NCBI RefSeq assembly: GCF_900110995.1
Contig: NZ_FOJF01000001.1
Span: forward strand, 1,009,199-1,073,198
DNA: 64,000 bases
Direction of reading: 5' to 3'
Source of the DNA: Chitinophaga sp. YR573
GTDB taxonomy: Bacteria; Bacteroidota; Bacteroidia; Chitinophagales; Chitinophagaceae
Positions 1 through 8,762 of this stretch are shown piece by piece; position 1 is the stretch's first letter; the number at the start of each line of letters is the position of its first letter. The notes under the pieces are model-generated. The model was not told the DNA's origin and ran no database searches. It saw nothing but the letters and a program-made list of their open reading frames with translations. The translations under genes and the position numbers were made by a program.

Positions 1-791
1 ACCAGGCTGCCACTGGCCAGCCATTTCTTTCGGGCGGGCATGCTGCACTCCTGCGGTAAACACAGGGTACCTGTTTTCTCTTCTATTGCGTTGATAATAC
101 CATCAGGTGTATGAATACCAAAGATCACCACTTTAATGCCCATGCGGGTAGCCAAACGGGCAAAGGTGAGTTTAGACACCATCCCACCCAAACCAAGACT
201 GGATTTCTTTGTATCTGCCAGTGATAAGATGCTTTCATCAATCTGCTCTATCAGCGGTACTACCTTGCCTTCTTTATCCAATACCCCACCTACAGAAGTA
301 CTGAACAGCAATATAGAAGCACCAAATCCAACAGCTATCAGGGTAGCCAGTTCGTCGTTATCGGAGAATTTCAGCTCCAGATCACTAACTACGTCATTTT
401 CATTGGCTACCGGGATTACACCGCTTTCCCACAACTCTTCATATGTTTTCTTTAACTGCAGGAACTGCGCACGGTTGCTGAAGTGCCTGCGTTCGCACAA
501 ACTTTGTGCAATCGCGATATCGTAAGGGGCAAAATACCGTGCGTATTTACTCAGCAGCAAGGGGTTACCAATAGCTGCGGCGGCTTTACGCTCGCTGATA
601 GTGCCATTATAGTGTTTCAGGTATTTCTTACCGGCGGCTACCGCTCCCGAAGATACCAGTACAATATTGTATTCCTGCTGCAAATCCGCTGCCTGCCTGG
701 CTATAGATGCCAGTATCGTTTCATCCAGCTCACCATTTTCATGTGTAATAGATGCCGTCCCAAATTTTATAACTACAATCGGTTTGTTCAC
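1..791 (-). CDS. proB: Glutamate 5-kinase, 5' part (C-terminus beyond left edge)
   Basis: This ATP-dependent kinase phosphorylates L-glutamate to glutamyl-5-phosphate, the first step of proline synthesis, in the cytoplasm. Read from a GTG at 789-791, the protein begins with VNKPIVVIKFGTASIT, followed by the amino-acid-kinase motifs LVSSGAVAAG and VIPVANENDVVSD and the GLGGMVSKLTFARLA segment, as in ProB. About 263 codons are present. The last ones (ARKKWLASGSLV) match the linker just before the PUA domain, so that domain probably lies outside the window. The GTG is preferred because an in-frame TGA sits two codons upstream and the kinase homology starts at once. A proA gene would be expected next to it but is not in view. 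Plus-strand frames over this region are shadows. Confidence 0.9.
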   Translation of the reverse strand, partial: MNKPIVVIKFGTASITHENGELDETILASIARQAADLQQEYNIVLVSSGAVAAGKKYLKHYNGTISERKAAAAIGNPLLLSKYARYFAPYDIAIAQSLCERRHFSNRAQFLQLKKTYEELWESGVIPVANENDVVSDLELKFSDNDELATLIAVGFGASILLFSTSVGGVLDKEGKVVPLIEQIDESILSLADTKKSSLGLGGMVSKLTFARLATRMGIKVVIFGIHTPDGIINAIEEKTGTLCLPQECSMPARKKWLASGSL

Positions 792-910
792 TGCTCACTG
801 AATTTGCTGCCAAAATATTGAAAAAGCATCGATTTTTTATGAAAAACACTATATAATAATCAATAAGAATGCAATATTTTTAGTAGCAATTAAAATACAG
901 CACGAATCGT

Positions 911-2650
911 ATGGTAATTTTAAATATCAGAACAGCAGTAATTGTAGTTACTACCTCTTTATTAAGCCTTGTTGTAAAGGCACAGGAATATACCTGGTGG
1001 AATCCTGCCACCAACAGCTTCCCGGTTATAGAAGGACAGGCATGGCCCAAAGAAGTTGGCTTGCCATATGACCGCCTCCCGGCACGTGCAGAGAAAACCG
1101 TACAAACAAACGTCTGGAACATCTCCCATCAGACTGCGGGACTGTCTATCCGCTTTAGAACTCCTGCAAAAGAGATCATCATCCGGTATACCGTATCCGG
1201 CAAATTCGAAATGTCACATATGCCGGCTACCGGTGTCAGCGGGGTTGACCTCTACGCCATAGACGCTAACGGGGCCTGGAAATGGGCTTCCGGCAGGTAT
1301 AACTTCGGAGATACCGTCACCTATAAATTCTCCAACCTCAGTGATGAAGCCCGGGAATACCGGCTTTACCTTCCCTTGTACAACAATGTAAAATGGATGG
1401 AAATAGGCGTACCGGGTAATACAGCGGTAGTTCCCCTGCAAACACGCAAGGAGAAACCTATCGTGGTATATGGTACTTCCATTGCACAGGGTGCCTGCGC
1501 CTCCCGCCCCGGCCTTGCCTGGACTAACCTCCTCGACAGGCAAATGGACAGGCAGGTGATCAATCTCGGTTTCTCCGGCAACGGCAAGCTGGAACCACCG
1601 GTAACCGCACTTGTATCTGAAATTGATGCAAAAGTGTATGTGCTGGATTGCCTGCCCAATATCAGCGAACTGCCACCTGCGGAAATACAGGAACGCATTA
1701 TTACGGCGGTTCATACACTCCGTAAGAAAAGAACTGCGCCTATATTACTGGTAGCACATTCCGCTGCATCGCTGCAATCACTCAATGGCAATGCGAATCA
1801 TGCTATTGCCAATAAGGCTTTACTGGATGCTTATGAAAAACTGCAATCAGAAGGCGCTAAAGAAGTGTACGTTTTAAACGCGTCGCAGATCAACTTCGAT
1901 CTGTCTGCTACCGTAGATGGTGTTCATCCTGGTGATGCCGGTATGCTGGAATATGCCAAAGCGTATGAAACCAGTTTGCGTACCATTTTACACGAACCTA
2001 CCGGCACTATCAACACCACCATCCCCTGCCGCCAGTACCGTGAATTACACCGTTATGACTGGGATGCACGTCACAATGAACTCTTAACTATGAACGCTGC
2101 CAAAGCGCCTAAGACTGTGCTGATGGGCAACTCTATCACTCACTTCTGGGGAGGATTGCCCGCAGCTCCTATCGCAAGAGGCGCTGATTCATGGAAAGAA
2201 GTGATGGACCCTGTTGGTGCCAGGAACTTCGGCTTTGGATGGGACAGGGTTGAAAATGTGTTATGGCGTGTGTATCATGATGAATTGGATGGGTACAACG
2301 CCAATAAGGTATATATCGCCATCGGCACTAATAACCTGGATATGAATACAGATGAAGAGATTATCACAGGACTAAGAGCTTTAGTAAAAGCTATCCGGCA
2401 GCGGCAGCCAAAAGCAGGCATATTACTCAGTGGTATACTGCCCCGCCTGAACATGGAGAAAAGAATAGTGAGTATTAACCAGGGCATTATGCAGATGGCT
2501 GGAGAAGAACAAGTGCAGTTCATTAACCCGGGAACTGTATTGTTAAAACCTGATGCTACCATAGATGCCACTTTGTTTACAGACGGCTTACATCCCAACG
2601 AAACAGGATATAACAAGCTGGCTCATTTTCTACAACCTTATCTACAATAA
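911..2650 (+). CDS. Secreted protein with two SGNH/GDSL hydrolase domains
   Basis: The 579-aa product starts with a signal peptide (about residues 1-24, ending VVKAQ). A beta-rich N-terminal domain (about 25-175) precedes a first SGNH domain (about 183-355) and then a second (about 400-575). The first has its block-I serine in VVYGTSIAQG (Ser190) and its Asp/His pair in DGVHPGDAG (Asp336, His339). The second has MGNSITHFWGG (Ser408), GTNN, and DGLHPNETGY (Asp558, His561). Both halves therefore keep a full Ser-His-Asp set. SGNH enzymes of this type are carbohydrate esterases (usually deacetylases) or acyl esterases acting in the periplasm or outside. The GH92 mannosidase downstream suggests glycan processing; the substrate cannot be told from sequence. 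It is transcribed divergently from proB. Confidence 0.8.
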   Translation: MVILNIRTAVIVVTTSLLSLVVKAQEYTWWNPATNSFPVIEGQAWPKEVGLPYDRLPARAEKTVQTNVWNISHQTAGLSIRFRTPAKEIIIRYTVSGKFEMSHMPATGVSGVDLYAIDANGAWKWASGRYNFGDTVTYKFSNLSDEAREYRLYLPLYNNVKWMEIGVPGNTAVVPLQTRKEKPIVVYGTSIAQGACASRPGLAWTNLLDRQMDRQVINLGFSGNGKLEPPVTALVSEIDAKVYVLDCLPNISELPPAEIQERIITAVHTLRKKRTAPILLVAHSAASLQSLNGNANHAIANKALLDAYEKLQSEGAKEVYVLNASQINFDLSATVDGVHPGDAGMLEYAKAYETSLRTILHEPTGTINTTIPCRQYRELHRYDWDARHNELLTMNAAKAPKTVLMGNSITHFWGGLPAAPIARGADSWKEVMDPVGARNFGFGWDRVENVLWRVYHDELDGYNANKVYIAIGTNNLDMNTDEEIITGLRALVKAIRQRQPKAGILLSGILPRLNMEKRIVSINQGIMQMAGEEQVQFINPGTVLLKPDATIDATLFTDGLHPNETGYNKLAHFLQPYLQ

Positions 2651-2690
2651 GGGAACGGTCCAAAAGTGTCTAACCTTGTAGCAAATTAAA

Positions 2691-2846
2691 AGCTCCGTTA
2701 GGAGCTCCGTGTTTGTAGCAAAAAATGATCTTCTCTATAATAGACTCCGTAGGAGTCCCCTAAGTCGCGAATAGAAGGGGACTCCTACGGAGTCTGAGTC
2801 TGTTGTTTAATCTGTTTTCTACAAACACGGGGCTCCTACCGGAGCC
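2691..2846. repeat. Nested palindromic intergenic repeat, copy 1
   Basis: Four short hairpin units are arranged as a palindrome inside a palindrome. The inner arms, 2743-2760 and 2777-2794, are perfect 18-bp inverted copies (GACTCCGTAGGAGTCCCC) around a 16-nt centre. The outer arms, 2691-2718 and 2819-2846, match at 25 of 28 positions and carry GCTCC(G/A)TTAGGAGC-type hairpins followed by GTGTTTGTAG. The spacers between outer and inner arms are 24 nt on both sides. A second element with the same plan lies at 35619-35785. It sits between the SGNH gene and the GH92 gene and could also act as a terminator. No transposase is nearby. Confidence 0.9.
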
Positions 2847-2926
2847 TATTTAAAATCCATTTAAACTCTTTTACCCAACGGTGACACTGGAAACCACATC
2901 GGGCCTATATCTCACTAAATTTCGTT

Positions 2927-2934
2927 TATTTTTG
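2927..2934 (+). promoter_or_regulatory. Putative -7 promoter element before the GH92 gene
   Basis: TATTTTTG matches the Bacteroidota -7 consensus TAnnTTTG and lies 39 nt before the GH92 start codon. I see no clear -33 TTTG at the usual distance, so this is a weak call. Confidence 0.3.
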
Positions 2935-2973
2935 ACCATCACAAAATCCGAACGCTTAAAATCATTTTAGACA

Positions 2974-5283
2974 ATGGGTGTACGTTTCGCTTACCACCTT
3001 TCACTCTTTACCTGTATTGCATTATACGCACAACAACCCTTACATGCACAGGAGAAAAACCTCGTGCCCTATGTAAAGCCTATCATCGGTACAGAAAAAA
3101 TGGGACATACCTATCCCGGCGCTACCGTGCCCTTCGGCATGGTGCAACTGAGTCCTGAAACCGATACCATTCCCTACGAAGAGAATGGACACTATAACCC
3201 GGACGTATACAAATACTGCGCAGGTTATCAGTATGCAGATAAAACCATCACCGGCTTCAGTCATACCCACTTAAGCGGTACCGGTCACTCTGATCTGGGA
3301 GATTTCCTGATCATGCCCACCACTGGTAAACTGCAGTTAAACCCGGGCACTGCTACTCATCCTGAAAGCGGTTACCGCTCTACCTTCTCTCACGATAACG
3401 AAGTGGCAGAAGCAGATTACTACAAAGTAAAACTCGATAAGTACAATATCACCGCTGAGTTAACAACCAGCAACCGTGTAGGTTTCCACCAGTATACATT
3501 TGCAGAAGCTACAGACCAGGCACATATCGTACTGGACCTGATGGCAGGCATCTACAACTATGGTAACAAAGACGTGTGGACATTCGTAAGAGTAGAAAAC
3601 GATACACTGATCACCGGTTATCGCCAGACTAACGGCTGGGCACGTACGCGTGTGGAGTACTTCGCAATGTCTTTCTCCAAACCATTCTATCAGTATGGTC
3701 ATCAGACCTATGCCAACGATGTATACAGAGGTTTCTGGCGCAAGTTTGATATCAGTCATAACTTCCCGGAAATGGCAGGCCGCCAGGTCCGCGCCTGGTT
3801 CGACTTTAAAGCCAGTGCAGGAGAAAAGATCAAGATCAAATTTGCACTCTCTCCTGTAAGCACAGAAGGTGCATTGAACAACCTGCGTACTGAAATACCA
3901 GGATGGGATTTTGAAAAAGTGAAAGCGGATGGTCAGGCACAATGGAACAAAGAACTGAACAAGATCAATGCTCAACTGAACAGTGAAGATGAAATGGTAA
4001 ATTTCTACACTGCCATGTATCACGCATTCATCAGTCCTACTACCTATATGGACGCAGACGGCAGCTACCGCGGCCTGGACCAGAACAACCATAAAGCAGA
4101 AGGATTCACCAACTATACCACTTTCTCCCTCTGGGATACTTACCGTGCATTACATCCGCTGTTCAACATCATACAGCCTAAACGTAATGCAGATATGATC
4201 CAGTCGATGGTAGCACATTACAACCAGAGCGTACAGCATATGCTGCCGGTATGGTCACATTACGCTAATGAAAACTGGTGTATGATTGGCTACCACAGCG
4301 TATCTGTTATTGCAGATGCAGTAGTGAAAGGGAACGCTCCGTTTGATGCAGATAAAGCGCTGGAAGCCTGTGTAACCACTGCCCGTCACCGTAGTTATGA
4401 CGGACTGGGTTATTACATAGACAAGGGTTATGTGCCGGAAGATAAAAGCGGTGCATCCGTTTCCAAAACACTGGAATATGCATATGACGACTGGTGTATC
4501 GCACAAATGGCTAAGAAGCTGAACAGACAGGATATTTACGATGAGTTCATCAAACGTTCAAAGAACTACAGCAACGTATATGATGCAGCCAGTGGATATA
4601 TGCGTCCCCGTTTGGATAACGGTACTTTCCGTGCAGAGTTTGATCCGCTGAAAACAGACAACCAGGGCTTCATTGAGGGCAATGCATGGAACTACAGTTT
4701 GTATGTACCACAGTATCCTGCCGAAATGATTGAACTGCGTGGTGGTAAAAAGAGTTTCTCCAAACACCTGGATTCACTGTTCACCATGCACCTGCCGGAT
4801 GAATTCTTCGCGGAAACAGAAGACATCACCCGCGATGGTATCATCGGTAATTATGTACACGGTAACGAGCCATCTCACCATGCTGCTTATCTGTACAACT
4901 GGACCGGCGAACCATGGAAAACACAGGAAAGAGTACGTATGATACTGAAGAAGATGTACCGTCCATCCTCAGATGGATTAGGTGGTAACGATGACTGTGG
5001 CCAGATGAGCGCCTGGTATATCTTCACTTCCCTGGGCTTCTATCCTGTTTGTCCGGGTTCTGATCAGTACATCCTGGGTAGCCCTGCTGTAAAGGAAGCC
5101 ACCTTAACACTGGAAAATGGGAAAACCTTTACCATAGAGGCTCCCGGACAAAGTGACAAGAACGTATATGTACAGAAAGTAACGCTGAATGGCCAGCCTG
5201 TAACCACCAATTCCATCACACATGCAGATATCATGAATGGCGGAAAACTGGTTTTCTATATGGGGGCCAAGCCAAAAAAATAA
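2974..5283 (+). CDS. GH92 family glycosidase (exo-alpha-mannosidase type), secreted
   Basis: The 769-aa protein has a signal peptide (to about residue 25, LHAQ) and then the full-length GH92 pattern. Near the N-terminus are IGTEKMGHTYPGATVPFGMV, GYQYADKTITGFSHTHLSG and GDFLIMP. In the C-terminal catalytic half are GNAWNYSLYVPQ, GNEPSHHAAYLYNWTGEPW and GGNDDCGQMSAWYIFTSLGFYPV. The family consists of Ca2+-dependent inverting exo-alpha-mannosidases that trim N-glycans and mannans. Conserved acidic residues in GNEPSHH and GNDDCGQMSAW are those expected for catalysis and metal binding. Length is normal for the family. The gene is probably monocistronic, with a strong terminator right after it and a repeat before it. 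The linkage specificity is not predictable from sequence. Confidence 0.95.
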   Translation: MGVRFAYHLSLFTCIALYAQQPLHAQEKNLVPYVKPIIGTEKMGHTYPGATVPFGMVQLSPETDTIPYEENGHYNPDVYKYCAGYQYADKTITGFSHTHLSGTGHSDLGDFLIMPTTGKLQLNPGTATHPESGYRSTFSHDNEVAEADYYKVKLDKYNITAELTTSNRVGFHQYTFAEATDQAHIVLDLMAGIYNYGNKDVWTFVRVENDTLITGYRQTNGWARTRVEYFAMSFSKPFYQYGHQTYANDVYRGFWRKFDISHNFPEMAGRQVRAWFDFKASAGEKIKIKFALSPVSTEGALNNLRTEIPGWDFEKVKADGQAQWNKELNKINAQLNSEDEMVNFYTAMYHAFISPTTYMDADGSYRGLDQNNHKAEGFTNYTTFSLWDTYRALHPLFNIIQPKRNADMIQSMVAHYNQSVQHMLPVWSHYANENWCMIGYHSVSVIADAVVKGNAPFDADKALEACVTTARHRSYDGLGYYIDKGYVPEDKSGASVSKTLEYAYDDWCIAQMAKKLNRQDIYDEFIKRSKNYSNVYDAASGYMRPRLDNGTFRAEFDPLKTDNQGFIEGNAWNYSLYVPQYPAEMIELRGGKKSFSKHLDSLFTMHLPDEFFAETEDITRDGIIGNYVHGNEPSHHAAYLYNWTGEPWKTQERVRMILKKMYRPSSDGLGGNDDCGQMSAWYIFTSLGFYPVCPGSDQYILGSPAVKEATLTLENGKTFTIEAPGQSDKNVYVQKVTLNGQPVTTNSITHADIMNGGKLVFYMGAKPKK

Positions 5284-5297
5284 ATAAAAAATAAGTC

Positions 5298-5351
5298 ACT
5301 CAGAAGGTCAGCAGCGAATGGTTCATCCCATTTGTTGCTGACCTTCTGAGT
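5298..5351 (+). terminator. Rho-independent terminator after the GH92 gene
   Basis: An 18-bp stem with one mismatch (5298-5315 with 5334-5351, containing CAGAAGGTCAGCAG) has an 18-nt loop and is followed by TTTTAT. Confidence 0.85.
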
Positions 5352-5386
5352 TTTATGTGTACATTTATATATACTAACGTGTATAT

Positions 5387-5905
5387 ATGAAACCCACACC
5401 GCAACAGCACAGTTTCAGGTTTAACCACCTGGGCATTGGTGATATACAGCTGGGCAAAAGACCGGAATCACTCTCCGGCATGTTACCTTTTGATCACTTC
5501 ATAGGTAAGCATACCTTCGACGTCTTCCCTGCCACTTCCCTTTACCACGTATTTGACGGCGATCTGAAATGCACCATAGAAAGCCGGGACACAGGTTTAG
5601 AGCTGCGTCATCTCTTTGCATCTACGAACGGAGAAGGCTTTATCAACCGCATTTTCCTTTATCCCAGGGAAGTGAATAAACACCTTGCCAGCAGGCTTAG
5701 TCAGCTTTACGGAGAGCCCAAAATCTGCAAGACCACTGTTGCAGGAAAGCTGGTAGGAACCCAAAGCCTCTGGGTTACAGACGGCGAAACAGAAGTCTCT
5801 CTCTTCAGTCCTGTATACGACACTACCATCAACACTGTCATCTCTTTCCGCTTCTTTTACGACGTTCCTGCACTGAAAGATTACCTCATTGCTGTGAGTA
5901 TATAG
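5387..5905 (+). CDS. Uncharacterised 172-aa protein
   Basis: I do not recognise this family. The protein has no signal peptide or membrane segment and appears to be a mixed alpha/beta cytoplasmic protein. Visible features are an N-terminal LGIGDIQLGKRPESLSG, a central DLKCTIESRD stretch, and a C-terminal VYDTTINTVISFRFFYDVPALKDY. Composition and codon use resemble the neighbours and the frame is open with no overlapping alternative, so I take it as a real gene. It lies between two hairpin terminators, so it is likely transcribed alone. No function is proposed. Confidence 0.7.
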   Translation: MKPTPQQHSFRFNHLGIGDIQLGKRPESLSGMLPFDHFIGKHTFDVFPATSLYHVFDGDLKCTIESRDTGLELRHLFASTNGEGFINRIFLYPREVNKHLASRLSQLYGEPKICKTTVAGKLVGTQSLWVTDGETEVSLFSPVYDTTINTVISFRFFYDVPALKDYLIAVSI

Positions 5906-5914
5906 CAAAGAAAA

Positions 5915-5934
5915 GGCCTGCTAAAAAGCAGGCC
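5915..5934 (+). terminator. Hairpin after the 172-aa gene
   Basis: GGCCTGC and GCAGGCC pair perfectly around a short TAAAAA-type loop, 9 nt after the stop codon. The following T-run is weak, so termination strength is uncertain. Confidence 0.6.
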
Positions 5935-6651
5935 AGTTATGGTACTTTGGGGGGGACAATACAATTATAGGGTTTTCAAAGGGTACAATATTTTAAATCA
6001 GCATTCAGGCTTATTGCCTGCATCAATATTATTAAAAATATAGTTGCTGTAGTGCGATGAGAAAAGTAAACGGACCGGTTAAACGTAAACGACAATATCC
6101 AAGTTGCAACATCAGAATTGAGCTAAAACGCTCAAACCCCCTGTTCCTCATGGAAATAGCAGCATTTCAACATGTAAATAATTGATAATTAATCCTCAAA
6201 TCACAGGTAAGCAGGTGGAAAAAACCGGCAATAAATCAAGAGGAAATGTAGTTGTATGCGATAACAAACTGCGTGAATCACGGTATGTATTACCCCGGTA
6301 TTTCACGGTGGATTTTAATCGCTCATTATAAAACACACGTGCGGGTATCATTATTCCGCCCAGGCTTGTCAGAAAATAGGATATCCTTCACAGAAAATCA
6401 ATTTATACCGGTAAAATACGGCAAAATAGCACCGTTATTTACGCAGAAATTTATTCATATTTACATGAATATTTATCAGGAAAGACCGGTTTTTGCATTA
6501 AATAAAATTATATATGACCTGATTAGCCAGTAATTATAAATTTCTCATGTTTGTAATGTTATGATTATTAATAACTTAGGGTAATTTATGTCCTTACATT
6601 AGATGTAGTTTTAAATTGTTAATGAGATCTACAAACCTAAATCAATATCTT
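5935..6651. other. Gene-poor AT-rich intergenic stretch
   Basis: About 700 nt hold no gene I can support. A 93-codon open frame at 6252-6533 has an atypical composition and no recognisable motif. A seven-G run occurs near 5950. Close to the right end, TTTG (6550-6553) and TAACTTAG (6572-6579) are spaced like a Bacteroidota promoter for the next gene, with one mismatch in the -7 box. Confidence 0.5.
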
Positions 6652-7107
6652 ATGTCTGCCATTATCATGAAAGCCGGTCAGTTCGTAAACAATAAGCATG
6701 TTACAATGCTGCGCAATAACTACCAGGAAAACAGATGGAAAGCCAACTCTGAACGTCTGGGCAAAATGGATTCCCTGAGCATATGGTACAGCCTTGAAGA
6801 ACTGAAGCAATACATAGAAACGGCTGAAGCAGCTGGTGCAGATGGGATAAGGCTCTATTTTGGTGTATATCCTTCTTCTCTCCCTGAAAATATACTGCTG
6901 GAAGGCAGACAAACAGTCGTTTTTGTTGCTACCCAGCAGAAAACAAGCGAAACCGGTAAAACCGAAAATAAAGATCTGTATGTTTCCACACCTAAAGGAC
7001 CTGAGGTCATAGCCTTCAATTGGGCGTTACCCTGCCCTCCCGGCTGTATAGGCCAGGGGACAACAACACAACAACAAATCGTTCAAAAAGAAGCTATCAC
7101 TATATAA
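6652..7107 (+). CDS. Small protein with conserved-looking CPPGC motif, unknown function
   Basis: The product is 151 aa when started at the ATG at 6652. An ATG at 6622 and a TTG at 6616 are in frame and cannot be excluded. There is no signal peptide or membrane segment. The centre reads SIWYSLEELKQYIETAEAAG followed by GIRLYFGVYP and GRQTVVFVAT, suggesting a helix followed by a beta-sheet. The protein then has NWALPCPPGC (Cys128, Cys132) and a short polar Gln/Thr-rich tail. From memory, similar small proteins ending in a CPPxC motif are common and uncharacterised in Bacteroidota. The paired cysteines could bind metal or form a disulfide. A terminator follows, so it is transcribed separately from the membrane protein-kinase-regulator genes downstream. 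Confidence 0.75.
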   Translation: MSAIIMKAGQFVNNKHVTMLRNNYQENRWKANSERLGKMDSLSIWYSLEELKQYIETAEAAGADGIRLYFGVYPSSLPENILLEGRQTVVFVATQQKTSETGKTENKDLYVSTPKGPEVIAFNWALPCPPGCIGQGTTTQQQIVQKEAITI

Positions 7108-7140
7108 GTATTTGCCCCATTTATATAAATGTCATCTCAT

Positions 7141-7171
7141 ACTGCCGGATACATATCCGGCAGTTTCTTTT
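7141..7171 (+). terminator. Rho-independent terminator after the CPPGC gene
   Basis: The arms ACTGCCGGATA (7141-7151) and its complement (7154-7164) pair perfectly and are followed by TTCTTTTT. Its position shows that an ATG at 7129, in frame with the following membrane protein, is unlikely to be that gene's start. Confidence 0.85.
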
Positions 7172-7201
7172 TGAACAAAAATAATTTAACCCCTAGTTTT
7201 C
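7170..7201 (+). promoter_or_regulatory. Putative Bacteroidota promoter for the membrane protein-kinase-regulator operon
   Basis: TTTG at 7170-7173 and TAGTTTTC at 7194-7201 are separated by 20 nt, matching the -33/-7 layout with one mismatch in TAnnTTTG. It directly follows the terminator of the preceding gene. The predicted transcript would begin around 7206. Confidence 0.45.
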
Positions 7202-7230
7202 TTAATTTGCCATCCACTATAAATATCCTT

Positions 7231-7956
7231 GTGTCAGTGTTAAATAGTTGTTTTCAATATTCACCGTCCTGTGTAAGCCTGCATGTCCTTGCTCTCGCAC
7301 ATAATCCACTGTACAGGTTGCCTTTACATGTGGTCATTTATATACTTTGCCTTATCATTGCCCTGTTTTCCAGGATAAAAAACCAGCGGCCTCATTACTT
7401 CAACTCTTTCATCCTGTACATATTACTGACGATTACTATTGAGGTCATTGCCTGGTGGTACAGTCTGCACCGGAAAAACAACCTGATCTTCTATAATTTT
7501 TACACCATCATCAACTTTACCTATCTTATATACCTGATGAGATCCTTCCTGCAAAACAGAAAGGTTATGTCCATCCTTACCTGGGTGGCTATTGTATATC
7601 CTGTCTTTGCGTCGGCAAACATGATATTCTTTCAGGGATTACACACTTTTAATACTTATTCTTTTATATGTGGCTGCACACTAACAGTTATAGCCAGCAT
7701 TGCTTACTTCTATGAACGTATTAAACACTCCGGGCCTCAAAGTCTTTTACATGATCCAACATTCTGGATATCAACAGGCATACTATTCTATAATACCTGC
7801 AGTCTGCCAATGAACGGAATTCTGAATGTTATTGCCAACGTGCCTTTATATGTCTATAAGATTATTTATTCTGTTAATGTTGTGATGAATATTATTCTAT
7901 ATTTATTGTTCAGCATTTCGTTTGTATGCAATCTAATTTTCAGGAAGTCTTCATAG
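7231..7956 (+). CDS. Polytopic membrane protein upstream of a histidine kinase, possible sensor subunit
   Basis: The frame encodes about seven hydrophobic segments, including VVIYILCLIIALF, FILYILLTITIEVIAWW, IINFTYLIYLM, ILTWVAIVYPVFASANMIFF and the C-terminal VVMNIILYLLFSISFVCNLIF. I recognise no named family. The start is uncertain. An ATG at 7129 lies before a terminator hairpin and is unlikely. A GTG at 7231 (given here, 241 aa), one at 7237 and one at 7330 are possible. The last 31 nt overlap the histidine kinase gene, which implies translational coupling. Because that kinase has only one membrane helix and no sensor domain, I infer that this protein supplies the sensing surface in the inner membrane. 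Confidence 0.7.
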   Translation: MSVLNSCFQYSPSCVSLHVLALAHNPLYRLPLHVVIYILCLIIALFSRIKNQRPHYFNSFILYILLTITIEVIAWWYSLHRKNNLIFYNFYTIINFTYLIYLMRSFLQNRKVMSILTWVAIVYPVFASANMIFFQGLHTFNTYSFICGCTLTVIASIAYFYERIKHSGPQSLLHDPTFWISTGILFYNTCSLPMNGILNVIANVPLYVYKIIYSVNVVMNIILYLLFSISFVCNLIFRKSS

Positions 7957-8762
7957 TTATTTTCACATCCATCTTCCTGCTTGTTCTACTGGTAGGCTTC
8001 ATCATAATTATGCTGATACTCAACCAGAAAAGCAGACAGGCACAAACCCAGGAGTTACATCTGATGAAAGAACGTTACGAACAGGAATTACTGAAATCCC
8101 AGCTCGAGATACAGGAAAACGTGTTTGGACATCTTTCTCAGGAGATTCATGATAACATCGGGCAGTCGCTCACCTTCGTGGCATTGTCCCTGTTAACAGT
8201 ACCCGTGGATAATAACAGTGAAGCACAGGAATACATTGAGGAAAGCAGGAAGGCCCTGCAAAAGGCTATTACTGAATTAAGAGATCTGTCCCGCAGTCTG
8301 CATACCGACCGCGTTACGGAAGTTGGATTGGCCAATTCTATCGAATTCGAACTCGAAAGACTGAAAAGAACCAATTTATACGAAACTTCTGTTAATTTTG
8401 TTGATATCCGGAACCTGCTTGACCATCAGACAGAGATCATTCTCTTTCGTATTGTACAGGAAATGCTGAACAACATTGTTAAACATGCCCGCGCAAGCAA
8501 AGTAGAGGTTAGCCTGTCTCATAATGCCGACATCATCGTACTGGAAATAACAGATAATGGCATTGGGTTTGATCCCGAAGCATTATTTGCAGAACAGGAA
8601 AATCAAAAAGGTTTAGGACTAAGAAACATTCGTAAAAGAGCCTCTCTGATAGGTGGCACTTTCCATATCCATAGTGTAAAAAATAGTGGTACTGCTATCA
8701 GGATCACTATTCCAGTAAACAAACAGTCATTCCATGAGCATAACGAGGAAATCGAAATATAG
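7926..8762 (+). CDS. Sensor histidine kinase, NarL-type (HisKA_3/HATPase_c)
   Basis: The 278-aa protein has one N-terminal transmembrane helix (about 9-32), a short coiled coil (33-66), the dimerisation/phosphoacceptor motif HLSQEIHDNIGQ with His75, and a C-terminal ATPase domain. That domain has an N-box (MLNNIVKHARAS), a G1 box (DNGIGFD) and a G2 region (KGLGLRNIRKRA). The architecture is the HPK7 type that pairs with LuxR/NarL regulators. No PAS, GAF or extracellular domain is present, so signal input probably comes from the overlapping membrane protein. The start overlaps that gene by 31 nt and the stop overlaps the response regulator start by 29 nt. The signal is unknown. Confidence 0.93.
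   Translation: MQSNFQEVFIVIFTSIFLLVLLVGFIIIMLILNQKSRQAQTQELHLMKERYEQELLKSQLEIQENVFGHLSQEIHDNIGQSLTFVALSLLTVPVDNNSEAQEYIEESRKALQKAITELRDLSRSLHTDRVTEVGLANSIEFELERLKRTNLYETSVNFVDIRNLLDHQTEIILFRIVQEMLNNIVKHARASKVEVSLSHNADIIVLEITDNGIGFDPEALFAEQENQKGLGLRNIRKRASLIGGTFHIHSVKNSGTAIRITIPVNKQSFHEHNEEIEI

Noticed and set aside
136..821. Two plus-strand open frames (136-525 and 483-821)
   Set aside because: They lie opposite the clear proB reading frame on the minus strand and show no protein-like motifs.
3460..4092. 210-codon minus-strand frame opposite the GH92 gene
   Set aside because: It overlaps conserved GH92 coding sequence entirely and has a cysteine- and valine-rich shadow composition.
6252..6533. 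93-codon open frame in the gene-poor region
   Set aside because: No recognisable motif, unusual composition for the neighbourhood and no supporting promoter or terminator; probably chance in AT-rich DNA.
7129..7230. N-terminal extension of the membrane protein from an ATG at 7129
   Set aside because: A strong terminator for the preceding gene lies at 7141-7171, and a promoter-like sequence follows it, so translation must start further downstream.
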